Source of the DNA: DASSBG01 sp963800395
GTDB lineage: Bacteria > Pseudomonadota > Gammaproteobacteria > Xanthomonadales > Rhodanobacteraceae
DNA length: 64,000 bases
Assembly: GCA_963800395.1 (NCBI GenBank)
Contig: CAWDBD010000001.1
Location: 62,001-126,000, forward strand
Direction of reading: 5' to 3'
Every line of letters starts with the position of its first letter. Positions within the stretch are counted from its first letter, which is position 1. The position numbers were made by a program, and so were the translations under genes. Below, in pieces: positions 8,755 to 22,243 of this stretch. The notes beneath the pieces are model-generated. The model ran no database searches. It worked only from the letters and a program-made list of their open reading frames with translations, and was not told the origin of the DNA.

Positions 8755-9126
8755 ATGTCCGTACAGATTGAAATTCAAGGAATAGGCATGCGGAAAGACA
8801 AGATGCGTCATGCGCGAATGAAGATCGAGTCGGCTGCCTGGATAAGCCACGGCAGCGAAGCGTGGTCTTGCGTGCTGGAAGACATATCCGCCACCGGCGT
8901 CCGGGTGCGGCGCCCCGATGGCTGGCGCGGCAAGGTGGGTGATCGCGTCAGCATGGACATGCTGGTCGGAGACAGCCTCAATATTCACGTTCAGGCGGTG
9001 GTAGCGCGCATTTCCGGCGACAGCGTGGGCTTCGCCTACGACCGGATTCCACCGGACAAGGAGGTTCCCTTGTGGAACCTGCTCGGGGGCTATGCCGACA
9101 CCCTTGAACCCTGGGACGAAGACTAG
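8755..9126 (+). CDS. PilZ domain protein
   Basis: The 123-residue protein is a single PilZ domain. The motif DISATG (residues 43-48) fits the D/NxSxxG half of the c-di-GMP site. The preceding basic segment MRKDKMRHARMK contains Arg13, Arg18 and Arg21, but the exact RxxxR spacing is not present, so c-di-GMP binding is uncertain. The strand pattern VRVRRPDGW, VGDRVSMDML and VQAVVARISGDSVGFAY is typical of the barrel. GAGGTGA at 8741-8747 stands 7 nt before the ATG and fixes the start. A role in motility, pili or exopolysaccharide control is inferred from the family only. Confidence 0.85.
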   Translation: MSVQIEIQGIGMRKDKMRHARMKIESAAWISHGSEAWSCVLEDISATGVRVRRPDGWRGKVGDRVSMDMLVGDSLNIHVQAVVARISGDSVGFAYDRIPPDKEVPLWNLLGGYADTLEPWDED

Positions 9127-9210
9127 GCAATTGCTGCCTGCGCCTCGCCGGGGCCCGAAACCTGTTCGTTATGCTGTGCAAACACCGGCCTGCGGTGATC
9201 AGGCGGGTTG

Positions 9211-9708
9211 TCAGGACTGTCCGGCTGCCGTACCCGCATCAGGTTCGCCCGAGGACTGCCACGGCTTTCCATCGCGATGCCGATAGATATTGTCACGTCC
9301 ATCAATGAACATGTCGATATCCGGGTAGGTGCACACGTCGCTTGCGCAGCGTGAACCGACCTCAAGACATACGGCCATCTGGCCGGATCGGTTGAGCAAC
9401 TGGTGCCCGTTGGCCTTGCCTTTGGGAAAAGCGACGCAATCTCCCGCTTGCAGCGTGGTTTCGCCGTTGTCATCGATCAAGCTCACTTCGCCGCTGACTA
9501 CCCACACGAACTCGTCCTCGTCGCTATGCCAGTGGCGCTGACTGGACGCGGTATCCGGCGGCAGATGCAGCAGATTCACTCCGAAGTCCTGCAGTCCGCC
9601 CGCTGTCCCCAGTTGCTGGCGAATGCGTTCGGCACACGGCGCGTCGTGCGGGGCTGGATAGCTTGACCCGCGTTTGCCGGGGACCGCCTCGATGTCGATC
9701 TTCGCCAT
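9211..9708 (-). CDS. Cupin domain protein
   Basis: The 165-residue protein has both cupin motifs. Motif 1 reads RHWHSDEDEFVWVVSGEV (HxH plus Glu), motif 2 reads GDCVAFPKGKANGHQLLN (PxG, His, Asn). These ligands would bind a divalent metal. Similar small cupins are annotated only as cupin-domain or sugar-binding proteins, so the substrate is unknown. It lies 3 nt after the stop of fadD on the same strand and is almost certainly co-transcribed and coupled with it. The C-terminal 30 residues are polar and probably disordered. Confidence 0.85.
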   Translation of the reverse strand: MAKIDIEAVPGKRGSSYPAPHDAPCAERIRQQLGTAGGLQDFGVNLLHLPPDTASSQRHWHSDEDEFVWVVSGEVSLIDDNGETTLQAGDCVAFPKGKANGHQLLNRSGQMAVCLEVGSRCASDVCTYPDIDMFIDGRDNIYRHRDGKPWQSSGEPDAGTAAGQS

Positions 9709-9711
9709 GGT

Positions 9712-11400
9712 TCACTCGGTGGTGGATGCCTTGCTGTCGTCGCGAAGTTCGCGGCGCAGTATCTTGCCGACATTCGTTTTCGGCAACTCATCCATGAATT
9801 CGATGTATCTGGGTCGCTTGTAGCCGGTCAACTCGTCGTGACAATACTGTTCCAGCATTTCTCTGGTCAGCGCGGGATCCTTTTTCACCACGTACAACTT
9901 GACCACCTCGCCAGAATGCGCGTCCTCGACACCCACCGCAGCGACTTCGGCCACGCCCGGGTGGCTGGCAACCACATCCTCGACTTCATTCGGGTAGACG
10001 TTGAAACCCGAGACGAGAATCATGTCCTTCTTGCGGTCGACGATGTAGAAGAATCCCTTCTCGTCCATGCGCGCGATGTCGCCCGTGTGCAACCAGCCGC
10101 TATCCTCCAGCACCTGGGCCGTTTCCTTTGGCCGGTTCCAGTAGCCCTTCATGACCTGGGGACCCTTGACTAGCAATTCGCCGGTTTCTCCGGCAGGCAG
10201 TGGTTGGCCTTCGTCCGACCAGATGGCGACGTCGGTAGAGGGTATCGGCAGGCCGATCGAGCCATTGTAATCAGGCAGGTCCAGTGGATTGATGCACACC
10301 GCCGGTGACGTCTCCGTGAGGCCGTACGCCTCGGCGAGGGTGCAGCCGGTGACGGCCTTCCAGCGTTCGGCCACCGCTCGCTGCACGGCCATGCCCCCGC
10401 CCAGGGTGAGCTTGAGGCGCGAGAAATCCACCTGGTCGAAACCGTCGGTGTTGAGCAGGCCGTTGAACAGGGTGTTGACGCCGGTCAGCGCAGTGAAGTG
10501 CGACTGCTTCAGTTCCTTGACGAAGCCCGGCATGTCGCGCGGATTGGTTATGAGCCAGTTGAGCCCGCCCAGGCGCATGAACACCAGGCAGTTCGCGGTC
10601 AGTGAAAAGATGTGATACAGCGGCAGCGCGGTGATGATGGTTTCCTCACCCTGTTTCACCTTGTCGCCTATCCAGGCGCCAGCCTGCAGCATGTTGGCGA
10701 TCATGTTGGCATGGGTAAGCATGGCGCCCTTGGCCAGTCCCGTGGTGCCGCCGGTGTATTGCAGGAAAGCGATGTCGGCATGGCCGAGTTCGATCCTGGG
10801 GCGGGGCTGGTCGGCCCCCCTGGCCAGCGCGTCCGGGAGGCGCACGGCGCCGGCAATGGAAAACTCCGGTACTGCTTTCTTGACGTGCTTGAGCACAAAG
10901 TTGATCAATGCACCTTTGGCAAATCCGAGCATGTCGCCAATTGATGTGGTGACCACGTGTTCGACCATCGTGTCCTTGATAACCGATTGCACCGTGGCCG
11001 CGAAGTTGTCCACCACCACAATGGCCTTCGCGCCTGAGTCTTCCAGCTGATGCTTGAGTTCTCGTCCGGTGTAGAGGGGGTTCGTGTTGACCACCACCAG
11101 TCCGGCGCGCAGGGCCGCAAACAGGACAATGGGATACTGCAGAACATTGGGCATCATGATGGCGATGCGCTCGCCTCGCTGCAGCTTCAGCTCATGGGTC
11201 AGGTAGCTGGCAAAATTCCAGCTGAGGCGATCAATATCATCGTAACTGAGCACGCGTCCGAAATTGGCAAAAGCCGGACGGTGACGAAAGCGATCGAATG
11301 CTTCGTCAATCACTGCATTGATGGAAGGGTAGATCTGCGGGTCGATGCTGTGCGGCATGTCCTCCGGATACTGATCAAACCAGGGCTGCTTGCTGCTCAT
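9712..11400 (-). CDS. fadD: Long-chain fatty acid-CoA ligase
   Basis: The protein of 562 residues (E. coli FadD has 561) belongs to the ANL adenylate-forming family. The P-loop-like motif YTGGTTGLAKG lies at 215-225, YGLTETSP follows near 360, and GWLHTGDIARMDEKGF and the C-terminal KTNVGKILRREL lysine motif are present. It activates long-chain fatty acids with ATP and CoA at the inner membrane for beta-oxidation or phospholipid synthesis. The start at 11400 has GAGGGG 5 nt upstream; a start at 11439 would add 13 residues. The downstream cupin gene is probably co-transcribed. Confidence 0.93.
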   Translation of the reverse strand: MSSKQPWFDQYPEDMPHSIDPQIYPSINAVIDEAFDRFRHRPAFANFGRVLSYDDIDRLSWNFASYLTHELKLQRGERIAIMMPNVLQYPIVLFAALRAGLVVVNTNPLYTGRELKHQLEDSGAKAIVVVDNFAATVQSVIKDTMVEHVVTTSIGDMLGFAKGALINFVLKHVKKAVPEFSIAGAVRLPDALARGADQPRPRIELGHADIAFLQYTGGTTGLAKGAMLTHANMIANMLQAGAWIGDKVKQGEETIITALPLYHIFSLTANCLVFMRLGGLNWLITNPRDMPGFVKELKQSHFTALTGVNTLFNGLLNTDGFDQVDFSRLKLTLGGGMAVQRAVAERWKAVTGCTLAEAYGLTETSPAVCINPLDLPDYNGSIGLPIPSTDVAIWSDEGQPLPAGETGELLVKGPQVMKGYWNRPKETAQVLEDSGWLHTGDIARMDEKGFFYIVDRKKDMILVSGFNVYPNEVEDVVASHPGVAEVAAVGVEDAHSGEVVKLYVVKKDPALTREMLEQYCHDELTGYKRPRYIEFMDELPKTNVGKILRRELRDDSKASTTE

Positions 11401-11523
11401 CGTTTCCCCTCTATTCATTCCTGATATCTTGCGAAGCATTGGAGCATACCGTCATGATGTCGGCAAGCTGGCCTCCGGAAACCGGAGAAACTCGCGAAGC
11501 CGGGGTTGATCGGAGGTTCCCTG

Positions 11524-11961
11524 ATGAAACTGTCCAGACCACTTCATCTGTTGTTGCTGAGCTTTCTCTTCACGCTGGCGGCGTGCTCGCACACTCCCGA
11601 CGAACAGCAGGTGCGCGATGCGATCCACGCGGCGGCCGCGGCTGCCGAACAGACCGATGCGGGAGATTTTGGTGATTTCCTGAGTGAGGACTTCGATGGC
11701 AATTCCGGCCGCCTGGACAGACGCAAGCTGATGTCGATGTTGCGCCTGCAGCACTTTCGCGGTGACAAGGTCAGTGTCCTGCTCGGGCCGTTGACTGTCG
11801 AGCCGCGTGGTGATCGCATGGTTGCCGATTTCACCGTCACGCTGGGTGGCGGTGGTCGGCTGCTTCCGGATCGACTCGGCGTATACAAGGTGCAGACGGC
11901 ATGGAAGCGCGAAGACGGGCAATGGCGTTGCTACAACGCCAGCTGGAAGCGCAATTTGTAG
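11524..11961 (+). CDS. Lipoprotein with NTF2-like fold
   Basis: This 145-residue protein begins with a lipoprotein signal peptide ending in the lipobox LAAC, with Cys21 as the lipidated residue. Ser at +2 suggests sorting to the outer membrane. The mature part has an early helix (EQQVRDAIHAAAAAAE), a DFGDFLSEDF segment and strands VADFTVTLGG and VYKVQTAWKREDGQWR, a pattern like NTF2/SnoaL-like proteins. Function unknown. GGAGG at 11512-11516 stands 7 nt before the ATG; the alternative TTG at 11506 is unlikely. Confidence 0.75.
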   Translation: MKLSRPLHLLLLSFLFTLAACSHTPDEQQVRDAIHAAAAAAEQTDAGDFGDFLSEDFDGNSGRLDRRKLMSMLRLQHFRGDKVSVLLGPLTVEPRGDRMVADFTVTLGGGGRLLPDRLGVYKVQTAWKREDGQWRCYNASWKRNL

Positions 11962-11985
11962 CGCCCCCGGGAAATGCAATCAATT

Positions 11986-12038
11986 GCATGACCTGAGCAG
12001 GGGCTCGTGCCCCGGTCTGCACCGCAGATCGGGGCACG
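11986..12038. terminator. Hairpin between convergent genes, possible bidirectional terminator
   Basis: A 14-bp stem with one G-T wobble (left arm CGTGCCCCGGTCTG at 12006-12019, right arm 12025-12038, 5-nt loop) lies between the ends of the lipoprotein gene and the DUF4097 gene. A smaller palindrome around the sequence GCAATCAATTGC lies just before it. There is no T-run, so it is either a Rho-assisted terminator or an mRNA 3' end stabiliser. Confidence 0.4.
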
Positions 12039-12055
12039 CGCAGGACGCAAGGGAC

Positions 12056-13246
12056 CTATTGCTTCAGTGTCACATCGCCACTGCCGGTGCTGATACGACC
12101 GGTGGCGCTGGCGCTGCCGATATCACCACTGAAGTGGCGGCGCTCGGAGGTGGCGTGATTGATTCCCGCCCATTGCGCGTCGATGTCGCCTGCGCGGATA
12201 TCGAGATGCACTGCGGGCGGCTGCTGCGTGACCAGGGTGATATCGCCGGAACCTGTTTGCATGTCGAAACCATGCATGCCGGAAAGGTCGCCGCTCAGGT
12301 CAATGTCACCGGAGCCGCAGGAGATGCGTGCGCCCGGGGTGGCACCCAGATCACTCAGGGTCACGTCCCCGGAGCCGGTTTCCAGTTTCAATGAGCCTTC
12401 CAGGCTCGCCAGCGATATGTCGCCGGAGCCCGCATGAATCGACACCATGCCGCCATGCAGACCGGAGCCATCGATGTCGCCCGAGCCGGTGTGCACCTTG
12501 GTATCGCCATGGATGTCCTTCAGCGTCACGTCGCCGGAGCCGGTGTGCATTTGCAGCGTACCGTGCTGGCGGCTTATGCGGCTGTCGCCGCTGCCCGTGT
12601 CGATAGCGAGTTCGCCCTCGAGGTCGCTGCCGCTGATATCGCCCGAGTCTGTCTTCAGGGATAGCGAATTGTTTATCTGCTGTACGTGGATCGAGCCGAC
12701 GTGATTGCTGATTTGGGCCTGCAGGCCGACAGGAAGCTGCACTTGCAGGTCCACATGCAAGGGCACGCCGTGGTCACTGCCCTGGTACACGCGGACCTGG
12801 TGGTCCTGATATCGCAGTGAGGTGTTGCTGATCGACGAGCCAAAATGAATACCAAGCACAGTTATGCCGTCGTGCTGGTCCTTGTCGGGATGGGTTGGTA
12901 TGTACTGGTACCGCTCGTGGGCATCGACCGGGTAATCCACGTGCATGACAAGATTGTCGCCATCGCGTTTGACCGACAGCTTGATGGTATCGGCCAGAGC
13001 CCTGGCCTGGGCTGCATCGCCGCCACCGGACACGACCACGGCGTGAACCTGCAGTTTCGCACCGCCCTGGGTAATTTCGACGTGGCCGACCAGGTTCTCC
13101 AGGCTCAGCCGGGTGGTCGGTGTGACGTTTTCTGTCTGTTCGATGGTCCGGTGGTAGCTGGCGTCCGGTTTCGCCATGGTTGTCGCGCAACCGCCCAGCA
13201 GGGCGAACGCAAGAAGATAACTGAGAATGTGGCGCGGGTTGTGCAT
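12056..13246 (-). CDS. DUF4097 beta-strand repeat lipoprotein
   Basis: The 396-residue protein has a lipoprotein signal peptide ending LLGGC (Cys20). From about residue 195 to the end, short units containing GSGDI, GSGDV or TGSGDV recur roughly every 17-23 residues (about ten copies), each giving a beta strand and turn. This is the DUF4097 right-handed beta-helix pattern, similar to bacterial putative adhesin domains. No enzyme motif is visible. Envelope localisation is inferred from the signal. The ATG at 13246 is preceded by GGAGG at a spacing of 6 nt. It is convergent with the lipoprotein gene at 11524. Confidence 0.82.
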   Translation of the reverse strand: MHNPRHILSYLLAFALLGGCATTMAKPDASYHRTIEQTENVTPTTRLSLENLVGHVEITQGGAKLQVHAVVVSGGGDAAQARALADTIKLSVKRDGDNLVMHVDYPVDAHERYQYIPTHPDKDQHDGITVLGIHFGSSISNTSLRYQDHQVRVYQGSDHGVPLHVDLQVQLPVGLQAQISNHVGSIHVQQINNSLSLKTDSGDISGSDLEGELAIDTGSGDSRISRQHGTLQMHTGSGDVTLKDIHGDTKVHTGSGDIDGSGLHGGMVSIHAGSGDISLASLEGSLKLETGSGDVTLSDLGATPGARISCGSGDIDLSGDLSGMHGFDMQTGSGDITLVTQQPPAVHLDIRAGDIDAQWAGINHATSERRHFSGDIGSASATGRISTGSGDVTLKQ

Positions 13247-13353
13247 GACAGGCCTCCGTTGACTGGTCGGGTGTGATCTGGTGTTTTATATGACCAACAC
13301 ACAGAAAGGCATAGTGCCATGAGTCATGACTGCGAACGCCCATCTGCATGCAA

Positions 13354-13385
13354 GAAAAAACCGCCGGGCTTGCGACCGGCGGTTT
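13354..13385 (-). terminator. Rho-independent terminator of acnA
   Basis: Read on the minus strand, a perfect 9-bp stem (AACCGCCGG pairing with CCGGCGGTT, 13359-13384) with an 8-nt loop is followed by a run of T residues (13354-13360). It lies about 30 nt beyond the acnA stop codon. Confidence 0.9.
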
Positions 13386-13412
13386 ATTCGATGCAGCTGG
13401 GCGCAATTGGGT

Positions 13413-16151
<2,739 letters not shown>

Positions 16152-16366
16152 GGTCGCTCCTTTGGATTTGGCGGTGCAGGCGAATGCGGTCGGGTGTCCT
16201 CGCTGCAGGCACTCGGGTGGTGCCGTTGAAGGACACGTCGAACAGGTAGCCCGCTATTATCGCGCAAAACCGCTGTACAACGCCAATGTTGCCCGTTGCT
16301 TCGGTTCAGTTTGAGGGGGCGCGCCAGTACGCGGCGGGTCCGGCAACACCCGCTGATTTCCCGCAA

Positions 16367-17479
16367 TCAGTACCAGTCCAGCAGGGTCACGCCAAGTCCG
16401 AAGTAGCTGGCGTTGTGGTTGTAGTCGATCAGGCTTTCGCCGTAGCCGTTGAACACTTCCATGTAGCCGCGAACACCGCTGCTGACCGGGAAGCTCCAGG
16501 TGAATCGGCCTGCGCCACGGCCCTCCGAAAGGCTGTGGCGCATGAGCAGGGTGAACTCCTGGCCGCGCCATTCATGGATGACCTGCAGGTCGCCGCGACC
16601 CATGTAGTCGGTGATGTCCGGGTTGTTGTCGTTGCGCGCGCTCTCCGGCAAGCGCAGCCATGGGCGGTACATGATGGTCCAGCCGGGTCTTTCCAGGCCG
16701 ATGCGGCCGATGATGCGGTTCCAGCTGCGTGACAGGGGGTTGCTGCGGCCGTTGGATTGATGGTTGAGGCCAATGCCGAGCATGCGCAGGTGCCAGCCGA
16801 ATACCGGTACATCGGTATCGAACAGAAGCATGGCTTCGGGCTCGTAATCGGTTTCGCGGAAAGGTCGGGAGAGTTTGTCGTTGTAGACCTGCCAGCGTGA
16901 TGTCTGGGTATAGCCCACCCACACATCGCCGTGCTCGCCGAACAGGCCTTGTGCCAGCTTGGTCTTGAAGCTGATCTGAAATTTCGCTTCGTGATTTTCC
17001 AGCCCCAGAGGGGCAAGCACCGTATTGTCCGGGTTGGGGCTTTGCGGAGTCTGATTGGTGCGACTGGTAACAAAGACCGGTTCGGCAAATACCGGCTTGA
17101 AGCCGCGGATGTTGAGGGTGCCCAGCTTGCGAGCCGGGTCCAGCTCCCAGCGGCTGTCGAGCAGCGAATGGTTGTCCGACTCCCGGCTTCGACCCTTCTG
17201 CTGTTGTGCGTCGGTGACAAAGACGCTGCCTTGCTTTGCCCTGGACTTGGCGCTATTGGCAGACTGCCGCTCTGCATCAGGCAGTGTGTCATGGCCGGTG
17301 ACGCGGTCGTAGCAGGCCAGTCGCTGGGAGTCCGTTTCGATGGCTGTACAGGCGCGGATGTCGATCGGGTCGAGGTTTTGTGCCGCAGCGCCGACGCAGG
17401 CGATGCCGCCAAGGATGGCGATGGCTGCGGCAGCGTGATGATGGCGCTTGCGCTTGCGCTGGCCGGTTCGCCGGGTCAT
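16367..17479 (-). CDS. pldA: Outer membrane phospholipase A
   Basis: The protein has 370 residues from the ATG at 17479. An N-terminal signal follows the basic stretch (TGQRKRKRHHH, then AAAAIAILGGIACVGAAAQ). The OMPLA active site is explicit: GLNHQSNGRSNPLSRSWNR, with His240, Ser242 and Asn254, the same relative spacing as His142, Ser144 and Asn156 of E. coli PldA. The C-terminal half is a beta barrel ending in an aromatic residue. It hydrolyses phospholipids that reach the outer leaflet. The region from about 30 to 120 is a non-barrel extension with ACTAIETDSQRLACYDR, a pattern also seen in other xanthomonad PldA-like proteins. Its start overlaps the hflD stop by 4 nt. Confidence 0.92.
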   Translation of the reverse strand: MTRRTGQRKRKRHHHAAAAIAILGGIACVGAAAQNLDPIDIRACTAIETDSQRLACYDRVTGHDTLPDAERQSANSAKSRAKQGSVFVTDAQQQKGRSRESDNHSLLDSRWELDPARKLGTLNIRGFKPVFAEPVFVTSRTNQTPQSPNPDNTVLAPLGLENHEAKFQISFKTKLAQGLFGEHGDVWVGYTQTSRWQVYNDKLSRPFRETDYEPEAMLLFDTDVPVFGWHLRMLGIGLNHQSNGRSNPLSRSWNRIIGRIGLERPGWTIMYRPWLRLPESARNDNNPDITDYMGRGDLQVIHEWRGQEFTLLMRHSLSEGRGAGRFTWSFPVSSGVRGYMEVFNGYGESLIDYNHNASYFGLGVTLLDWY

Positions 17480-18108
17480 TCTCCGTGGTCCAGCGTCACG
17501 CGGCTCAGCAGTCCGCGGGCCAGAAGTGCGACCTGCTTGCGTTGCAGCAGCAACTGCCAGCGACGGCCACCAAGTTGGTGCCACAGCACCGCAGCACGAA
17601 TTCCCGCGAGCAGGTTGGCGCGGATGCGGCTGACCCGGGACGCGTCATGCAGCAGATGCGGATCGCCGCTGACCATGATGCGAGGCCGCAGCTGCGACAG
17701 GGTCTGTTCGTACAGCTCGCCGAGACTGGCGCTCACGGTGGTATGCAGGGTGTCGAAATGCTGGCGCTGCCGATCGGCCTTGCCGATGCCCTCAGCCAGT
17801 TGATCGCGCAGGTCCGGATTGCTGGACAGCTTGCGCTCCAGTTGCAGCATGCCCAGGACCATGCGCGCCAGTTCCATGTTCTCGCCGGGCTGATCGATCT
17901 GCCGGACCAGCGTGGTCAGGCCCAGGCGCACCCCTTCTGCACCACCGAAAACGGCGCTGACATCATCGGCATCGATCATGAATACACTGGCCAGGCTGGC
18001 CTCCTGGGCGGCCTCGTCCATGGTGCGACCGTTGGCCAGGCGCTGGACCAGCGCAGCCGACTGGAATACCCCGGCCAGAGCCAGAATCTGTTCCGCATTC
18101 ATCGCCAT
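17476..18108 (-). CDS. hflD: High-frequency lysogenization protein HflD homologue
   Basis: This 210-residue, mostly helical protein matches HflD: QILALAGVFQSAALVQRLANG near the start, QLERKLSSNPDLRDQLAEGI in the middle and RIRANLLAGIRAAVLWHQLGGRRWQLL near the end. In E. coli HflD binds phage lambda CII at the membrane and, apart from that, its role is poorly known. The gene sits directly after mnmA (3 nt gap), the arrangement conserved in gammaproteobacteria, and overlaps pldA. Confidence 0.88.
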   Translation of the reverse strand: MAMNAEQILALAGVFQSAALVQRLANGRTMDEAAQEASLASVFMIDADDVSAVFGGAEGVRLGLTTLVRQIDQPGENMELARMVLGMLQLERKLSSNPDLRDQLAEGIGKADRQRQHFDTLHTTVSASLGELYEQTLSQLRPRIMVSGDPHLLHDASRVSRIRANLLAGIRAAVLWHQLGGRRWQLLLQRKQVALLARGLLSRVTLDHGE

Positions 18109-18111
18109 CGT

Positions 18112-19203
18112 TCAGAGATCCCCATAGGCCGCATCCGTGGCATTGATGACGCCGCCACCCAGACATTCGTCTCCATCGTAGAACACAACGGACTGGCCGG
18201 GCGTAACCGCACGTTGCGGAGTGTCGAAGCGGACGCTGCAGTGATCGTCGCAGACCGTGACCGAGCAGGCCTGATCAGGCTGCCGATAGCGGGTCTTGGC
18301 CACGCAGGAGAACTGCTGCCCCGGTGCGCTGCCACTGACCCAGCTCAAACCGTCAGCGGTCAAGCGGGTGGACATCAGCAGCGGGTTGTTGCCGCCCTGG
18401 GCCACTATCAGTTCGCGGCTAGCGATGTCTTTTCCGACCACATACCAGGGATCGCCGCTGCTGCCGGCCCGTCCGCCCAGCTTCAGCCCCTGGCGCTGGC
18501 CCAGGGTGTAGAACATGACACCGTCATGCTGGCCCAGCAGTTCACCATCCGGGCTGCGCATCGGACCCGGTTGTGCAGGCAGGTACTGGCCAAGAAAACT
18601 GCGGAAATCGCGTTCGCCGATGAAGCAGATTCCGGTCGAGTCCTTCTTGGCGTGGGTCACCAGGCCGGCTTTGCGCGCCATGTCACGGACCACGGGCTTT
18701 TCCATCTCGCCCAGCGGAAACACGGTAGCCGCCAATTGTGCCTGTCCCAGTGTGTGCAGGAAATAGCTCTGGTCCTTGTTGCGGTCGACAGCGCGGAGCA
18801 GGCGGTGGCGTCCATCAAGCTGATCGCTGCGGGCATAGTGGCCGGTGGCAATGCGTTCGGCGCCCAGGTTGCGCGCTTCCTCCAGGAAGGTGGCAAACTT
18901 GATCTCCCGGTTGCACAAGACGTCCGGGTTGGGCGTGCGTCCGGCGCGGTATTCATCGAGGAAATGGGCAAACACCTGCTGCATGTATTCGGCCGCGAAG
19001 TTGCGCGCATGAAAGCGGATGCCCAGCTGGGCACAGACGGCCGCAGCGTCCTTGCGGTCGCGGTCGGCCGGGCAGGGGCTTTGCGGGTCGCCTTCCTCCC
19101 AGTTGGTCATGAACAGACCTTCAACCTGGTGGCCGGCCTTGTTCAGCAGCATGGCCGCTACGGCCGAATCGACCCCGCCCGAAATGCCGACCATCAGGCG
19201 CAT
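18112..19203 (-). CDS. mnmA: tRNA-specific 2-thiouridylase
   Basis: The 363-residue protein carries the PP-loop GISGGVDSAVAA (residues 6-17) for ATP. The two catalytic cysteines are Cys97 in PDVLCNREIKF and Cys193 in DSTGICFIGER. MnmA makes s2U34 in tRNA-Lys, -Glu and -Gln using sulfur relayed from IscS and the Tus proteins. The ATG at 19203 gives the usual start MRLMVGISGG; the frame is open to 19308 but the extra residues are not family-like. First gene of mnmA-hflD-pldA, divergent from clpS. Confidence 0.95.
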   Translation of the reverse strand: MRLMVGISGGVDSAVAAMLLNKAGHQVEGLFMTNWEEGDPQSPCPADRDRKDAAAVCAQLGIRFHARNFAAEYMQQVFAHFLDEYRAGRTPNPDVLCNREIKFATFLEEARNLGAERIATGHYARSDQLDGRHRLLRAVDRNKDQSYFLHTLGQAQLAATVFPLGEMEKPVVRDMARKAGLVTHAKKDSTGICFIGERDFRSFLGQYLPAQPGPMRSPDGELLGQHDGVMFYTLGQRQGLKLGGRAGSSGDPWYVVGKDIASRELIVAQGGNNPLLMSTRLTADGLSWVSGSAPGQQFSCVAKTRYRQPDQACSVTVCDDHCSVRFDTPQRAVTPGQSVVFYDGDECLGGGVINATDAAYGDL

Positions 19204-19364
19204 GGGGACGCGGTCTCGATCAGGTGTGGGCACGGCACGGGCCGGATCAGGCGATTGCTGGGCGAGGCGAACATGGAGGGCAGGGGGTAAAAACGCTGAT
19301 TGTGCCATTTTTGGCGGTGCTGCGCACTGCTGCCTGGTCGGGTATTCCGGCTTGCAATGGGGGC

Positions 19365-19370
19365 TATAAT
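19365..19370 (+). promoter_or_regulatory. Consensus -10 box immediately before clpS
   Basis: A perfect TATAAT ends 6 nt before the clpS ATG, which would place the transcription start on or next to the A of the start codon. The -35 region about 17 nt further upstream is not consensus. No ribosome-binding site lies between the box and the ATG. Confidence 0.5.
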
Positions 19371-19376
19371 CGGGTC

Positions 19377-19703
19377 ATGAGCGAGGAAAAAGAACACGAT
19401 CAGGATCACCAGCACGGTACCGCCGTGGCCCCAGCGCGACCCAAGCTGTCGCCGCCGCCCATGTTTCAGGTGGTGTTGCTGAACGACGACTACACGCCGA
19501 TGGATTTCGTGGTCGAGGTACTGCGGGTGTTCTTCGGCATGAACCAGGAGCGTGCGGTGCAGGTTATGCTGCATGTGCACACGCGTGGCAAGGGTGTTTG
19601 CGGCGTATTTTCACGCGAAGTGGCGGAAACCAAGGTGGCGCATGTGAACGAATTCGCCCGCACGCACCAACATCCGCTCTTGTGCTCCATGGAAAAGATG
19701 TAG
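19377..19703 (+). CDS. clpS: ATP-dependent Clp protease adaptor ClpS
   Basis: This 108-residue adaptor has the conserved core: FQVVLLNDDYTPMDFVVEVL, then VMLHVHTRGKGVCGVFSREVAETK. The DDYTPM and HxxGKGVCG residues form the pocket that binds N-degrons. ClpS delivers proteins bearing Leu, Phe, Tyr or Trp at the N-terminus to ClpAP. The first 25 residues are polar, the flexible tail that engages ClpA. There is no Shine-Dalgarno sequence and a TATAAT box lies 6 nt upstream, which suggests a leaderless message. It is 42 nt upstream of clpA. Confidence 0.95.
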   Translation: MSEEKEHDQDHQHGTAVAPARPKLSPPPMFQVVLLNDDYTPMDFVVEVLRVFFGMNQERAVQVMLHVHTRGKGVCGVFSREVAETKVAHVNEFARTHQHPLLCSMEKM

Positions 19704-19745
19704 TCTGGCCCCATAGTGTAGACAAGCAGTCCCGGAGAATCGAAG

Positions 19746-22013
<2,268 letters not shown>

Positions 22014-22021
22014 TGTGCTGC

Positions 22022-22074
22022 GGGACTCGGGACTCGGGACTCGGGACTCGGGACTCGGGACTCGGGACTCGGGA
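22022..22074. repeat. Solo GGGACTC heptamer array
   Basis: Seven exact head-to-tail copies of GGGACTC plus a partial copy (GGGA) start 9 nt after the clpA stop codon. Unlike the other arrays in the window, no inverted GAGTCCC partner follows within 600 bp. Confidence 0.95.
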
Positions 22075-22198
22075 TGACCGAACTGCCGGGGGCATGTCGC
22101 GGCCGACGAACGGCCCTCAACGAATAGCCTGACAGGCAATACCCGCCACGCAAGGTTGCTCGCCACAAATTCGGAGACCGGGGTCACCCGGCAAATCC

Positions 22199-22243
22199 CG
22201 TTCACCCTGAGCGTAGCCCGCGCCGCGGGCGAAGTCGAAGGGA
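22199..22243. repeat. Palindromic intergenic mini-repeat
   Basis: The stretch reads TTCACCCTGAGCGTAG, then a near-perfect inverted repeat GCCCGCG-C-CGCGGGC, then GAAGTCGAAGGG. Sequences of this kind (a TTCACCCTGAGC block linked to GAAGTCGAAGGG) recur between genes in many proteobacteria, in my recollection. Confidence 0.6.

Noticed and set aside
17380..19290. 636-codon plus-strand frame across pldA, hflD and mnmA
   Set aside because: It runs antisense to three well-identified genes and shows no family motif.
22022..22074. CRISPR array
   Set aside because: Units are 7 bp without spacers, and no cas genes are present. The 58-bp repeats at 22466 also lack unique spacers.
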